In this document: positions 26,234-35,597 of the stretch, one piece after another
How positions within the stretch are numbered: position 1 is the first letter of the stretch
How the letters are laid out: the number at the start of each line of letters is the position of its first letter
Assembly: GCA_021800165.1 (NCBI GenBank)
Contig: JAJYZF010000005.1
Span: 28,021-92,020, forward strand
Origin: Planctomycetota bacterium
GTDB lineage: Bacteria > Planctomycetota > Phycisphaerae > WQYP01
Direction of reading: 5' to 3'
DNA: 64,000 bases
Program-made: the position numbers and the translations under genes
The notes under the pieces: model-generated
Told to the model about the DNA's origin: nothing
The model's database searches: none
What the model saw: only the letters and a program-made list of their open reading frames with translations

Positions 26234-27088
26234 ATGATACTCGCGGATACATCGACCAATGCACCCCAACAAAAAGCTCACGCCACGGCGACGCAGGGGA
26301 CACCCGTGGCGGTTACCACAGCGGAAACAACGGGGCGTCAAGCGGTGGAAGTGCGGAATCTGGAAGTGTTTTACGGCCAGCACAAGGCGGTGCACAATGT
26401 CAGTCTTAGCGTCAAGCACCAGGAAGTCACAGCGTTCATCGGCCCTTCCGGCTGCGGTAAATCGACCATCCTTCGCTGCTTCAACCGCATGAATGACCTG
26501 GTAAGGCATTGCCGCGTGCAAGGCTCGGTTAAAATCCATGGGGCGGATATTTATGCCCGCGGTACCGATGTCATGGAACTGCGCAAGCGCACCGGCATGG
26601 TGTTTCAGAAGCCCAATCCGTTTCCAAAAAGCATTCACGAAAATGTCGCCTATCCGCTGCGCATTCATGGCGTGCGCGGCAAGGCGGTTATCGCGGAGAA
26701 GGTCGAAAAATCGCTGCGTCTGGCCGGCCTGTGGGAAGAAGTGAAGGACCGCCTCCATGCATCGGCCCTGTCGCTTTCGGGCGGGCAGCAGCAGCGGCTG
26801 TGCATTGCCCGGGCGATTGCCGTCGATCCGGATGTGCTTTTGATGGATGAACCCTGTTCCGCATTGGACCCCATTGCCACCAAAACCATTGAATCGCTGA
26901 TCAACGAACTTAGCAAGAGCATTACCATTGTCATTGTCACGCACAATATGCACCAGGCGGTGCGGGTGGCCCATCAGACCGCCTTTTTCTACATGGGTAA
27001 TCTGGTGGAAGCGGGGCCTACCGACAAAATGTTCCATAACCCGGAGCAGCACCAGACCCTGGCGTACGTGACCGGGCAGTTCGGTTGA
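26234..27088 (+). CDS. pstB: Phosphate ABC transporter ATP-binding protein
   Basis: A 284-residue ATPase of the high-affinity phosphate importer. It has Walker [10 protein letters not shown], the PstB-typical Q-loop region [20 protein letters not shown], the signature [14 protein letters not shown], Walker [14 protein letters not shown] and the switch His in IVTHNMHQA. Residues 1-38 are a low-complexity Ala/Thr/Gln-rich extension. The ATG at 26234 has GGAGG 8 bases upstream; another ATG at 26228 is too close to it. Unusually, pstB is first in the operon, before pstS-pstC-pstA. No phoU or phoB/phoR is in the window. Confidence 0.95.
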   Translation: MILADTSTNAPQQKAHATATQGTPVAVTTAETTGRQAVEVRNLEVFYGQHKAVHNVSLSVKHQEVTAFIGPSGCGKSTILRCFNRMNDLVRHCRVQGSVKIHGADIYARGTDVMELRKRTGMVFQKPNPFPKSIHENVAYPLRIHGVRGKAVIAEKVEKSLRLAGLWEEVKDRLHASALSLSGGQQQRLCIARAIAVDPDVLLMDEPCSALDPIATKTIESLINELSKSITIVIVTHNMHQAVRVAHQTAFFYMGNLVEAGPTDKMFHNPEQHQTLAYVTGQFG

Positions 27089-27246
27089 TCGGCGGAACAA
27101 AGCTTACTTATTCCCTTACATTACCCTCACGCAAGTCTCATCATCCTGGTTTGTAATACCGCTCGTCACCTTGATGGGTGCGACGTGTGGTTGAATGTTC
27201 AATCCGGCACCGGCAGGGACATGAACATAACATGAAAGGATCAGAT

Positions 27247-28308
27247 ATGTTCAAAACATTTCGCAAGTTTCTGATGGTTGCGGCACCGGCAGCGTTGCTG
27301 GCCATCGGCACCGTCGGCACCAGCCGGGCGGTGGAGATTTCGGGAGCCGGGTCCACGTTTGTTGCCCCGATCATGTACAAGTGGATCAAGATTTTCCAGA
27401 AGAGCCATCCGGATATTCACGTGGATTACGAGGCCATTGGCTCGGGCGGCGGCATCAATGGGTTGATCGGGAAAACCATCGACTTCTGCGGATCGGATGC
27501 GTATATGAGCGATGCCCAGATCCAACAGGCCGGCGGCCACGTGTTGCATATGCCGGAAGTAGCTGGTCCGGAAGTGATGAGCTACAACCTTCCGATGGTA
27601 CACAAACAACTGGTCATGAACGGAAAATTGATTGCCGACATTTATCTGGGCGAAGTCACGCGCTGGAATGACCCGGCGATCAAGAAGCTCAACCCCGGCG
27701 TTAAACTCCCGGACCTGCCGATCCTGGTGGCCCACCGCTCGGATGGTTCCGGCACCACGTTCATTTTCACCGGTTACCTGTGCAAGGTCAGTCCGACCTG
27801 GAAAAAGCAGGTGGGGCAATCCACCTCGGTCAACTGGCCGGTAGGACGCGGCGGCAAGGGCAACCCCGGCGTTGCGGCGCTGATCGAAAAAACCATCGGT
27901 GGCCTGGGCTACCTGGAATATGCCTACGCCATCACCGGGCATTTTCCAGTGGCCCGGCTGATCAACAAAGACGGTTACGCCATTCAACCTTCCATGCCGT
28001 CGGTCATTGCCGCGCAGAAGGCGGTGGTGGAAAACCTGCCTGCGGATCTGCGTCTGCACATTATTAACCCTTCCGGCAAGAAGGCGTATCCGATTTCCGG
28101 CTTTACCTACCTGATCACGGATCGGGATTTGGGTTATATGAGAAAGTCCAAGGCCAAGGCCACACTGGAATTCATCCACTGGATCCTGACCACCGGCCAG
28201 AAGTACGCCAAAACCATGCAGTACATTCGCCTGGGACCAGCGATGCAGAAACAGGTACTGGCCCAGTTGGCTAAAGCCACCTGGAAGGGCCACCATCTGC
28301 ATTATTGA
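27247..28308 (+). CDS. pstS: Phosphate-binding protein PstS
   Basis: A 353-residue exported protein. The signal peptide (KTFRKFLMVAAPAALLAIG, ending TSRA) is followed by ISGAGSTFVAPIMYKWIKIF, IDFCGSDAYMSDAQI and HRSDGSGTTFIFTGYL, which form the phosphate-binding loops of PstS (SGAGSTF, the aspartate-bearing GSDA region, RSDGSGTT). It captures phosphate outside the inner membrane and delivers it to PstCA. There is no lipobox cysteine, so it is a soluble periplasmic protein. The ATG at 27247 follows AAAGGA; an in-frame ATG at 27232 is weaker. It lies 158 bases after pstB. Confidence 0.95.
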   Translation: MFKTFRKFLMVAAPAALLAIGTVGTSRAVEISGAGSTFVAPIMYKWIKIFQKSHPDIHVDYEAIGSGGGINGLIGKTIDFCGSDAYMSDAQIQQAGGHVLHMPEVAGPEVMSYNLPMVHKQLVMNGKLIADIYLGEVTRWNDPAIKKLNPGVKLPDLPILVAHRSDGSGTTFIFTGYLCKVSPTWKKQVGQSTSVNWPVGRGGKGNPGVAALIEKTIGGLGYLEYAYAITGHFPVARLINKDGYAIQPSMPSVIAAQKAVVENLPADLRLHIINPSGKKAYPISGFTYLITDRDLGYMRKSKAKATLEFIHWILTTGQKYAKTMQYIRLGPAMQKQVLAQLAKATWKGHHLHY

Positions 28309-28514
28309 AATATCTTTCGATAAGATTATGGAGTGTGGCCGGTTCCGGTTCGCCGGAACCGGCCCGCTCTATCGATCGAGATCAAAGATTGAGGCCGATT
28401 TTTGAGGGGGCATGCTCCTGCATGGCCGCGATATTCACGGTGGCCAAGCAGCGGGCCGGTGATTTCCCAGTACGGATTATTCATGGCTTTTGCCTGCAGT
28501 GCACGAGAAAGATG

Positions 28515-29534
28515 ATGTCTAACCCTACGCCCCGCAATTCGCCAGCGTCCGCATTTAGCCCATGGCACCGCCTATTCCGCAGTGTCCTGGACCGCCTGAC
28601 CGTTGGCCTGTCAATCAGCGGCGTGGTCATGATGCTGGGTATTTTGCTGCTGATCTTTGCGGTACTCCTGAACGGAGCCTGGATGGCGATAGGCCAAATT
28701 GGCTGGAAGTTTTTTACCACCGCCACCTGGAATCCTGTCCCGGGCATGGATCAATACGGGGTTCTGTCCTTCGCGTACGGCACGGCCGTGACCACCATCA
28801 TCGCCCTGTTGCTGGCCGTTCCGCTAAGCATTGGATGTGCCGTGTTTATCACACGCATCGCACCCCAGTGGCTGGCCGGCCCGGTCTCTTTTCTGGTGGA
28901 GCTTCTGGCGGCTATTCCCAGCGTGGTGTATGGATTGTGGGGAGCGTTTGTCATGTCGCCATGGCTTCAGACCCATATTGAACTGTGGATGTGGAAAGCG
29001 ACGCGCAATATCAGGTTGATTCCCATTGGCTATTATCCGGGCCACCGCCGGGAATATTTTCCGGCGAACCTGGTGCATGGCGGACCCTCCGGCAGTGATT
29101 ACCTGGCCGGTGGCCTGATCCTGACGATCATGATTCTGCCGATCATCACCGCCATAACGCGCGACGTTTTGCAGCAATTTCCGGAAGAGCTGGAACAAGG
29201 GGCCTACGGTCTGGGAGCCACCTGGTGGCAGACCACGCGGCTGGCCCTGACCTATTGCCGGGTCGGAATTTTTGGTGCGGCCGTTCTAGGCATGGCCAGA
29301 GCCATCGGGGAAACCATGGCTGTCGTCATGGTGATTGGCAACACCGATCGCGTCAGTTCAAGTTTGTTCGCGGGCGGACAAACCATGGCCGGCGTATTCG
29401 TGAATGAATTTTTGGAGGCGGACCACCCGATTTATTTAAGCGCCATGATGTATGTGGCTTTGACGCTGCTCATCAGCGCGTTGCTGACCAATATCGCCGC
29501 ACGCGTATTGCTGAACCGCATCAGCACGGTCTGA
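28515..29534 (+). CDS. pstC: Phosphate ABC transporter permease PstC
   Basis: A 339-residue inner-membrane protein with about six helices, starting with VGLSISGVVMMLGILLLIFA, and PstC-type landmarks: YGTAVTTIIALLLAVPLSIG, FLVELLAAIPSVVYGLWGAF, the EAA-type cytoplasmic loop QGAYGLGATWWQTTRLAL that docks PstB, and MARAIGETMAVVMVIGN. The frame is open from 28305, but residues before 28515 overlap the end of pstS and look random. The ATG at 28515 (with another at 28512) follows GAGAAAG. With PstA it forms the phosphate channel. Confidence 0.93.
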   Translation: MSNPTPRNSPASAFSPWHRLFRSVLDRLTVGLSISGVVMMLGILLLIFAVLLNGAWMAIGQIGWKFFTTATWNPVPGMDQYGVLSFAYGTAVTTIIALLLAVPLSIGCAVFITRIAPQWLAGPVSFLVELLAAIPSVVYGLWGAFVMSPWLQTHIELWMWKATRNIRLIPIGYYPGHRREYFPANLVHGGPSGSDYLAGGLILTIMILPIITAITRDVLQQFPEELEQGAYGLGATWWQTTRLALTYCRVGIFGAAVLGMARAIGETMAVVMVIGNTDRVSSSLFAGGQTMAGVFVNEFLEADHPIYLSAMMYVALTLLISALLTNIAARVLLNRISTV

Positions 29535-29551
29535 ATAAGGGATTGGATTTT

Positions 29552-30499
29552 ATGACCTTGCCGACAACGCCGACACCAGAAGGTTATCACCACCATGAGT
29601 GGTGGCCGCGACTGGTCAGTTTTGTGGCCAAGATTCTCTGCTCCGCCGCCGCCGCGGTGGCTCTGGTGATGCTATTTCTAATTCTGGGCTATATGGTATG
29701 GAAAGGCATCAGCGGCCTGCACTGGAGCTTTTTTACCCATTTACCTTTGCAGGAACCGATGGGCATGCGAAACTGCATCGTGGGCACACTTCTGTTAGCC
29801 GGAATAGCCAGCCTCATCGGCGTGCCCATCGGTATGCTCTGTGGTATTTACCTTGCTGAATACGCGCCCCGGGGCTGGTCCACGCAAGGTATTCGGCTGA
29901 CCCTGGATGTACTGGCCGGGACGCCGACCATTCTTTTCGGTGTGGTGGTCTATCAAATTATGGTCGTTCGGCCCCAAAATTTTAATGGTTGGGTAGGCCA
30001 CCTATCCCTATGGTCGCACCGTGTGCAATCATGGATGGGAATCACCAACGGATATTCGGGGTGGGCGGGCGGGTTGGCGCTGGCACTTATTATGGTGCCC
30101 ATTATCGCCCGGACTACCGAGGAAATGCTGCGTATGGTGCCTTTGGCGCACCGCGAGGCGTCGGCGGGCCTGGGTGCATCCAAGGCGGAAACACTGTGGC
30201 GCGTGGTGATACCCAGCGCCAAGGCCGGAATCATCACCGGCATCATGCTGGCCATCGCCCGCGTCGCCGGGGAAACCGCACCGCTGTTTTTTACCGCCTT
30301 CGGGAATGACGCCATGGTCTACAATCCCAATCGCCAGACGCCATCCCTAACCGAACAAATTTACAACTACTCCCAGTCCGATGATCCGCACTGGCGGGCC
30401 CAGGCGTGGACGGCATCGCTGGTGCTGGTGAGTATGGTGCTGGTTTTCAGCGCTGCGGTGCGCATCGCCACGCGTAAACGGCGCATCCGGACGCGTTAG
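29552..30499 (+). CDS. pstA: Phosphate ABC transporter permease PstA
   Basis: A 315-residue inner-membrane protein that pairs with PstC. Landmarks include NCIVGTLLLAGIASLIGVPI, IYLAEYAPRGW, LDVLAGTPTILFGVVVY, the EAA loop EASAGLGASKAETLWRVVIP and ARVAGETAPLFFTAFGN. The N-terminus is His/Trp-rich (YHHHEWW). The ATG at 29552 follows AAGGGA by 9 bases; a TTG at 29543 also opens the frame. It begins 17 bases after pstC and ends the operon 16 bases before the convergent speA stop, so the two transcripts must end within each other's coding sequence or use a shared terminator that was not seen. Confidence 0.93.
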   Translation: MTLPTTPTPEGYHHHEWWPRLVSFVAKILCSAAAAVALVMLFLILGYMVWKGISGLHWSFFTHLPLQEPMGMRNCIVGTLLLAGIASLIGVPIGMLCGIYLAEYAPRGWSTQGIRLTLDVLAGTPTILFGVVVYQIMVVRPQNFNGWVGHLSLWSHRVQSWMGITNGYSGWAGGLALALIMVPIIARTTEEMLRMVPLAHREASAGLGASKAETLWRVVIPSAKAGIITGIMLAIARVAGETAPLFFTAFGNDAMVYNPNRQTPSLTEQIYNYSQSDDPHWRAQAWTASLVLVSMVLVFSAAVRIATRKRRIRTR

Positions 30500-30515
30500 G
30501 ACCAGGCCGGCGGGT

Positions 30516-32540
30516 TTACTGCTCGTGCGGCTCTTCCAGGTACGTGTAGCCGGAAAGACCGGATTCATAGAAATTCAACAGCAGGGTGGACTCCTCCAGG
30601 GAGATGGTTTTCTCCCGTACCGCCCGTTCCACATCCTTGCGCATGCGGGCCAGCAGTTCATCGGCACTGAATTGCACGTATTGGAGAACTTCGCGCACGG
30701 TATCACCCCGCACAACCTCCTCCACATGAATTTCACCCTGCTCATCAATATGCACATGCACCGCATTGGTATCGCCGAGCAGGTTGTGCAGATCGCCGAG
30801 TATTTCCTGGTACGCCCCCACCAGAAAAGCCCCCAGAAAATAATCTTCGCCGGTGTATTGGTGCAGTTCCAGCGTGCGTTTGACATCGCGCAGGTCTATG
30901 AAGCAGTCCACCTTGCCGTCGCTGTCGCAGGTGATATCCGCCAGCACCGCGCGGTGGGTCGGCTCTTCCTTGAGTCGATGGATGGGCATAATCGGAAACA
31001 ATTGCTTGATGGCCCAACTGTCGGGCATGGACTGAAAAATGGAAAAGTTGCAGAAGTAAGTATCGGAAAGCTGAATTTTCAGGGTTTCCAGATCCTCACC
31101 GACATAATCGATTTCCTCCAGCACCCGCAGAATTTTCCCGCAGATACCCCAAAAGAGCTTTTCCGCCAGACTGCGCAGTTCCAGGCTTAAATAGCCCAGG
31201 TTAAAGAGATTCAGGGATTCATCGCGCTGCTGCATGGCGTCATGATACACTTCCAGAAAATTCTTTTTGTTGACATCGCGGAAGGAATCGAAGAGATCTT
31301 TCACCGGCTGGGGTACATCTTCGCCCGCGGGCAGTTCCCGGGGCACATCCGAAAACTTAAAACCGCTCACACCCAGAACATTCATCACCAGAGCGCTATG
31401 GTACGCGACCATGGCTCGCCCGCTTTCACTGATAATCGTCGGGTGCTTGACGCCGCACTCATCGCAAACGCTTTTGATGCGAAATACCACGTCACTGGCG
31501 TATTCCTGCAGGGTATAATTGATGGAGGATTCAAAATTGGTCTGACTGCCGTCGTAATCCACTCCCAGGCCGCCACCGACATCAATGTATTCCATACCCG
31601 CACCGGCGCGGGCCAGTTCCGCGTAGATGCGAGCCGCCTCGTTGAGTGCGTTTTTCACAGTGCGGATATTGGTAATCTGGCTGCCCAGATGAAAATGCAG
31701 CAGTTTTAAGCAATCCGCCATGTTGCGCTGTTTGAGATAATCCAAAGCCTGCAGCATTTCCGCCACAAACAATCCGAATTTGCTCCGGGCCCCACCGGAA
31801 GATTCCCACCGCCCGCTGCCGCGGGTGGCCAACTTCACCCGCATGCCCATGCGCGGGCGTACGCCGTGCTTTTCCCCATATTTGATCAGCAGTTCAAGCT
31901 CGGTGAATTTTTCGATGACCGGGATGATGTTTTTGCCCACCTTCTGCGCCAACACCACAGTTTCGATGAATTCGTCATCCTTAAAACCGTTGCAGATAAT
32001 GGGTGTATCGTTGCCGTTGGCCAGGGCCAGCACCACCAGCAGTTCAGGCTTACTGCCGGCTTCCAGCCCCCAGCCGTAACCCGCCCCGACCTTGAGGATT
32101 TCCTCCACCACCTGCCGCTGCTGATTCACTTTGATCGGATAAACACAGATATAACGGTTTTGATAATTATTTTCGGCAATGGCGGATTGAAAGGCGGCGT
32201 GCATTTCACCCACGCGATGCTTGAGAATATCACTGAAGCGGATGAGCGTGGGGAGCTGTATCCCGCGGAGAATCAATTGATCCACTAATTTTTTGAGATC
32301 AATGCCGCGGGCCGGATTTTTTTCCGGATGCACCGCCACATTGCCGTCCGGATTGATCGAAAAATACCCCTTGCCCCAATGATCAATGCCGTAGGTGTCG
32401 GCGGAATCCTGAATAGACCAGGCATTGAGCATGTTCATGGCCGGCAATTTTTTGAGTTGTCCGGCCTGCTCGGCCACACCCATGCCGGCATTTGCGGCAA
32501 ACCCCGGCACTTCAATAATTCTCGACGGCCCGTCTGTCAT
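30516..32540 (-). CDS. speA: Biosynthetic arginine decarboxylase
   Basis: A 674-residue PLP enzyme of the alanine-racemase fold that converts arginine to agmatine, the first step of the plant/bacterial polyamine route. Lys137 in YPIKVNQQRQVVEEI is the expected Schiff-base lysine. GLEAGSKPELLVVLALANG, LHFHLGSQITN, IDVGGGLGVDYDGS and ISESGRAMVAYHSALV are the conserved PLP-binding segments of SpeA. Length is close to the usual 630-660. The ATG at 32540 has AAAGGTGAG directly upstream; the frame extends to 32747 but that part overlaps the arsR-like gene and looks non-coding. It is convergent with pstA. Agmatine-processing genes (speB or aguA) are not in the window. Confidence 0.95.
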   Translation of the reverse strand: MTDGPSRIIEVPGFAANAGMGVAEQAGQLKKLPAMNMLNAWSIQDSADTYGIDHWGKGYFSINPDGNVAVHPEKNPARGIDLKKLVDQLILRGIQLPTLIRFSDILKHRVGEMHAAFQSAIAENNYQNRYICVYPIKVNQQRQVVEEILKVGAGYGWGLEAGSKPELLVVLALANGNDTPIICNGFKDDEFIETVVLAQKVGKNIIPVIEKFTELELLIKYGEKHGVRPRMGMRVKLATRGSGRWESSGGARSKFGLFVAEMLQALDYLKQRNMADCLKLLHFHLGSQITNIRTVKNALNEAARIYAELARAGAGMEYIDVGGGLGVDYDGSQTNFESSINYTLQEYASDVVFRIKSVCDECGVKHPTIISESGRAMVAYHSALVMNVLGVSGFKFSDVPRELPAGEDVPQPVKDLFDSFRDVNKKNFLEVYHDAMQQRDESLNLFNLGYLSLELRSLAEKLFWGICGKILRVLEEIDYVGEDLETLKIQLSDTYFCNFSIFQSMPDSWAIKQLFPIMPIHRLKEEPTHRAVLADITCDSDGKVDCFIDLRDVKRTLELHQYTGEDYFLGAFLVGAYQEILGDLHNLLGDTNAVHVHIDEQGEIHVEEVVRGDTVREVLQYVQFSADELLARMRKDVERAVREKTISLEESTLLLNFYESGLSGYTYLEEPHEQ

Positions 32541-32650
32541 GATCTCACCTTTACGTATTGTGCCCGTGGATGCCGCTGCACACGCGATTGGCCCGGTTTC
32601 CAGCCTGCCACACCGATTTTTCTTCCAATCGGCGGTGATTTCCAGCCCGG

Positions 32651-33013
32651 TCAACAGCAATTGAAACGCTTTTTGGTTTCCGCGATCCAGCGCAAAACCA
32701 CCGGCTGGTTCACATAAAAGTACAGGCTGTTGCACTGCCGACGGCACTTCACCAGTCGCGCCTGGCGCAGAAGTTTTAGATGATGCGAGACCGTCGGCTG
32801 AGTCAGGCCCAATTCCTGGGCTAATTCCACCACATTATACATATCTTTGCAAACCGCCTGTCGCGGCAACAACTGCATGATCGCCAGACGGGTGGATTCA
32901 CCCAGGGCCTCAAAAATCAACGCAAATTCATCCGCCCGCTGCCGCCGACCGTCCAGCGCCGCGATCGGCTTGCTGCCGGTGGAAGACCTGGGTTGACGAC
33001 GCAATGGTCTCAT
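32651..33013 (-). CDS. ArsR-family winged-helix transcriptional regulator
   Basis: A 120-residue protein with the ArsR/SmtB core: FALIFEALGESTRLAIMQLL, NVVELAQELGLTQPTVSHHL as the recognition helix, and KLLRQARLVKCRRQCNSLYF as the wing. The ELCVCD metal motif of classic members is not present; cysteines occur singly at QAVCKD, in CRRQC and as a terminal CC, so the sensed signal could be a metal, redox state or a metabolite. Its ATG at 33013 overlaps the serA stop (ATGA), so it is translated with serA. This arrangement suggests control of serA, perhaps also of speA 110 bases downstream. Confidence 0.85.
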   Translation of the reverse strand: MRPLRRQPRSSTGSKPIAALDGRRQRADEFALIFEALGESTRLAIMQLLPRQAVCKDMYNVVELAQELGLTQPTVSHHLKLLRQARLVKCRRQCNSLYFYVNQPVVLRWIAETKKRFNCC

Positions 33014-34623
33014 GCATGCCCTCGGTCCAACCCCGGCAGGGTGAAACTCCGGATGACTTCAATACCCGAATCGCGGCGCAAGGCCGCCAGGCACTCCGGC
33101 GTCGGAGGGGTATCGAGCTTCAACAACATGAGGGCCTTTTCCCCTTTGCGACTGATGGTCATATCGGCGATGTTGATATGCTGCTGGCCCAGCGTCATGC
33201 CCACAAAACCAATCACCCCCGGCCGGTCCTTGTTGACAATCAGGGCCATCGGACCTTCGGGAACCATATCCATCCAGTAACCCTTGATGGCCAGCACCCG
33301 CGGCAGATGATCCGCAAATACCGTTCCGATAATGGTATCGCGCTGTCCGCCTTCGGTGATCTCCAATTCAATGCTGTGCTGAATCGCCCTTTGCACGGCC
33401 TGCCCCAGCGACTCATGGCGAATGGTGATGCCACGTTGTTCAGCCTGCCGCATCACATTGACCACATTGAGCGGCTCGGAAATAAAACCGCGCAGCAGTT
33501 CGATCACCGCAAGCCTTTGCAGGGTTGGAGCGATGCGCTTGGGCAATTCCCCATTGGTGCGCAAGGTGATGCTGTCAAAGCCTTTTTCCGAGATGGCCGC
33601 TAAAATAATTCCCATGCGCCGGGCCAGATCAGCATAGGCCGCTTCGGCCGGCGAAAGATTCAGATCAATGCCGCCAGCATTGACAGCACCTTCTATCCCC
33701 TGCCCGCGCAAATACAGCAGCAATTCCTGCACGGCATCCACCGATACCGCCGATTGGGCCTCGGTCGTGCTGGCACCCAGGTGCGGCGTTAAAAGCACTT
33801 TGTCTCCCAACGTCATCAACACATGATCTTTGGCTGGGGGTTCAGGCTCAAAGACATCGATGGCCGCACCGCCCACCTGGCCGCTTTTAAGCGCTTCAGC
33901 CAAGGCGGCTTCATCAATAATTCCACCGCGTGCACAGTTGATCAGGCGCACGCCTTTGCGGCACAGCGCGATCCGCCGGGCATCAATAAGCCCTTTGGTT
34001 TTATCTCCGGGCACATGCACCGTGATAAAATCGCACTGCGGCAGCATTTCATCGAGATCCTTGATAACCCGAACGCGGCCATCCAACGCGGTATCGGCGA
34101 AAAAGAAGGGATCGTGCGCCACCACCTGCATTTCCAGACCCAACGCCCGTTTAGCCACCGCCCGACCAATGCGACCCAATCCGACAATTCCCAAAGTCTT
34201 GCCGGCCAACTGCGTGCCCATGAATTGGTTGCGTTCCCACAGCCCTTTGCGAACGTGGGCATCGGCCGCGGCGATTTTGCGCGACAGCGCCAACATCAGG
34301 GCCACGGCATGTTCCGCGGTTGTAATGGTGTTGGCATCGGGTGTGTTCATCACCAGCACGCCGGCCTTGGTGGCGGCTTCCACATCCACGTTATCCACGC
34401 CGACACCAGCCCGGGCGATGCCCTTGAGGCGTCCTGGTTTGGCGAGTTCCGCAGCCGTAATCTTCACCCCGCTGCGGATGATAATTCCGTCGTAATCGCC
34501 GATCATGGATGCCAGTTCGCCCGGGTTCCACTTGGGGTGGTTGGTAAATTCCACATCCGCCTGGGCTTTGAGCAAGGCTAAACCTTCGTCGGCAATTTTA
34601 TCCGCCACCAATATTTTAAGCAT
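33010..34623 (-). CDS. serA: D-3-phosphoglycerate dehydrogenase
   Basis: A 537-residue enzyme of the long bacterial type. It oxidises 3-phosphoglycerate, the first step of serine synthesis. KILVADKIADEGLALL starts the substrate domain; GKTLGIVGLGRIGRAVAKRA is the NAD Rossmann motif; RLINCARGGIIDE and LLTPHLGASTTEAQ contain the catalytic Arg and His regions. The C-terminal third is the intervening allosteric domain plus an ACT domain (ALIVNKDRPGVIGFVGMTLG), normally for serine feedback. The start is the ATG at 34623 (MLKILV) or 34632 (MINMLKILV). A good promoter lies about 75 bases upstream. The stop overlaps the arsR-like gene. Confidence 0.95.
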   Translation of the reverse strand: MLKILVADKIADEGLALLKAQADVEFTNHPKWNPGELASMIGDYDGIIIRSGVKITAAELAKPGRLKGIARAGVGVDNVDVEAATKAGVLVMNTPDANTITTAEHAVALMLALSRKIAAADAHVRKGLWERNQFMGTQLAGKTLGIVGLGRIGRAVAKRALGLEMQVVAHDPFFFADTALDGRVRVIKDLDEMLPQCDFITVHVPGDKTKGLIDARRIALCRKGVRLINCARGGIIDEAALAEALKSGQVGGAAIDVFEPEPPAKDHVLMTLGDKVLLTPHLGASTTEAQSAVSVDAVQELLLYLRGQGIEGAVNAGGIDLNLSPAEAAYADLARRMGIILAAISEKGFDSITLRTNGELPKRIAPTLQRLAVIELLRGFISEPLNVVNVMRQAEQRGITIRHESLGQAVQRAIQHSIELEITEGGQRDTIIGTVFADHLPRVLAIKGYWMDMVPEGPMALIVNKDRPGVIGFVGMTLGQQHINIADMTISRKGEKALMLLKLDTPPTPECLAALRRDSGIEVIRSFTLPGLDRGHA

Positions 34624-34698
34624 GTTGATCATCCAATCTTTATTTTACAGCGCTGTCCAGGCCCGCGTCGGCACTGCCGCGTTTGCGGGTAAAAACCA

Positions 34699-34726
34699 AG
34701 TATAGGAAAAAAGTCGCGCTTGTAAA
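34699..34726 (-). promoter_or_regulatory. Promoter of serA-arsR
   Basis: On the minus strand, TTTACA (34726-34721) and TATACT (34704-34699) each match the consensus in 5 of 6 positions with a 16-base spacer. Transcription would begin near 34692, giving a leader of 60-70 bases. The rest of 34750-34967 shows no gene or clear terminator. Confidence 0.6.
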
Positions 34727-34730
34727 ATGA

Positions 34731-34749
34731 ACCCACCCGCCTGGTGGGT
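34731..34749. promoter_or_regulatory. Inverted repeat just upstream of the serA promoter
   Basis: ACCCACC-CGCCT-GGTGGGT is a perfect 7-base inverted repeat ending 4 bases upstream of the -35 box. It could be an operator for the coupled ArsR-family protein or a small hairpin. It is not followed by a T-run on either strand, so a terminator is less likely. Confidence 0.4.
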
Positions 34750-34967
34750 AAACGAAAATGGAGCCCCCCTGCCCCCGAGCCGCATCCGCGGCCAAAAAGA
34801 GATCTCTGTGGAAGCGTGGTCTGGAGACACCGCCAAAAGATATTGAGCCAAGCCGGTGTATGGTGGTGCCCAAGGGCCGTTGGAGAATCAAGGCGGTGAG
34901 CGGGTGGTATTTTAGCCGGGATAGAAGCCGAGGCCATTTCTCTCCCGGGAATCCAGGCTCAGCAACC

Positions 34968-35597
34968 TTAGCCGCCGCGGTAGCCTACCGAATGGGAATA
35001 GAATATTTTTGCTATTTTATCGGCCAACTGGGCTACCAGTTGGCGTTCGACCGTGGTGGCGGTTTGCCGGTGGGCCAGCGCTGCTGGGATGGTGGCATTG
35101 ACGGGTACACCGGGCATCGCCGCTTTGGGGAAAAGTCGCTGGCCGCCGGCGGAAACAACCTTGACGATGGCCGAAGCGTAGCCCCGGCTGATCTGCCGAT
35201 CGCTTTGCAGCAGCACTGAAAAGTGATCAACGAATACATAAACCACGACTTGAGCATCCACGGCGGAAGCAATATCGGCGATGCCCATCTGGTGGTAGCG
35301 TCGGGCGTTTTTCTCTAATTGAACCAGACGAAAAGCCGGCACGAGGTTGCGGCACACATGGTGTTGATAAAGCCGGGTGCTGATGGATTGTTCCAAATCG
35401 GAAATTCCGCGCAAACTCATCGGCGAGCGAACCGCGGAATCGACCAGCACCAGCACGCGTTGGCGCTTGGGCAATTGGTATTGGGCACTGATGGTACCGT
35501 TACCAAAGATAAAATAGAGTGCGGCGCATCCGCTGCCGGTGGTAACCAGCAGCAGCGAAACAAGGGCCAGCATAAGTCCGCGCCGAATCTTATTCAT
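34968..35597 (-). CDS. Putative lipoprotein, paralogue of the upstream lipoprotein
   Basis: A 209-residue protein starting MNKIRRGLMLALVSLLLVTT with lipobox GSGC (Cys about residue 24), so probably membrane-anchored. The mature part contains KRQRVLVLVDSAV, DLEQSISTRLYQHHV, IADIASAVDAQVVVYVFVDH and a C-terminal LADKIAKIFYSH. Order and spacing match the 222-residue lipoprotein encoded just upstream, so the pair probably arose by duplication. The alternating strand/helix pattern recalls small outer-membrane assembly lipoproteins, but no family was recognised. The start overlaps the upstream stop by 8 bases; ATG 35612 is an alternative. Function unknown. Confidence 0.7.
   Translation of the reverse strand: MNKIRRGLMLALVSLLLVTTGSGCAALYFIFGNGTISAQYQLPKRQRVLVLVDSAVRSPMSLRGISDLEQSISTRLYQHHVCRNLVPAFRLVQLEKNARRYHQMGIADIASAVDAQVVVYVFVDHFSVLLQSDRQISRGYASAIVKVVSAGGQRLFPKAAMPGVPVNATIPAALAHRQTATTVERQLVAQLADKIAKIFYSHSVGYRGG

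Noticed and set aside
26048..27100. 350-codon minus-strand open frame opposite pstB
   Set aside because: It lies wholly antisense to pstB and is His/Arg-rich as expected for a shadow frame.
27241..28302. 353-codon minus-strand frame opposite pstS
   Set aside because: Antisense to a certain gene; the composition is typical of reverse frames in GC-rich DNA.
34731..34749. Inverted repeat as a transcription terminator
   Set aside because: There is no T-run after either arm and it sits directly upstream of a good promoter.
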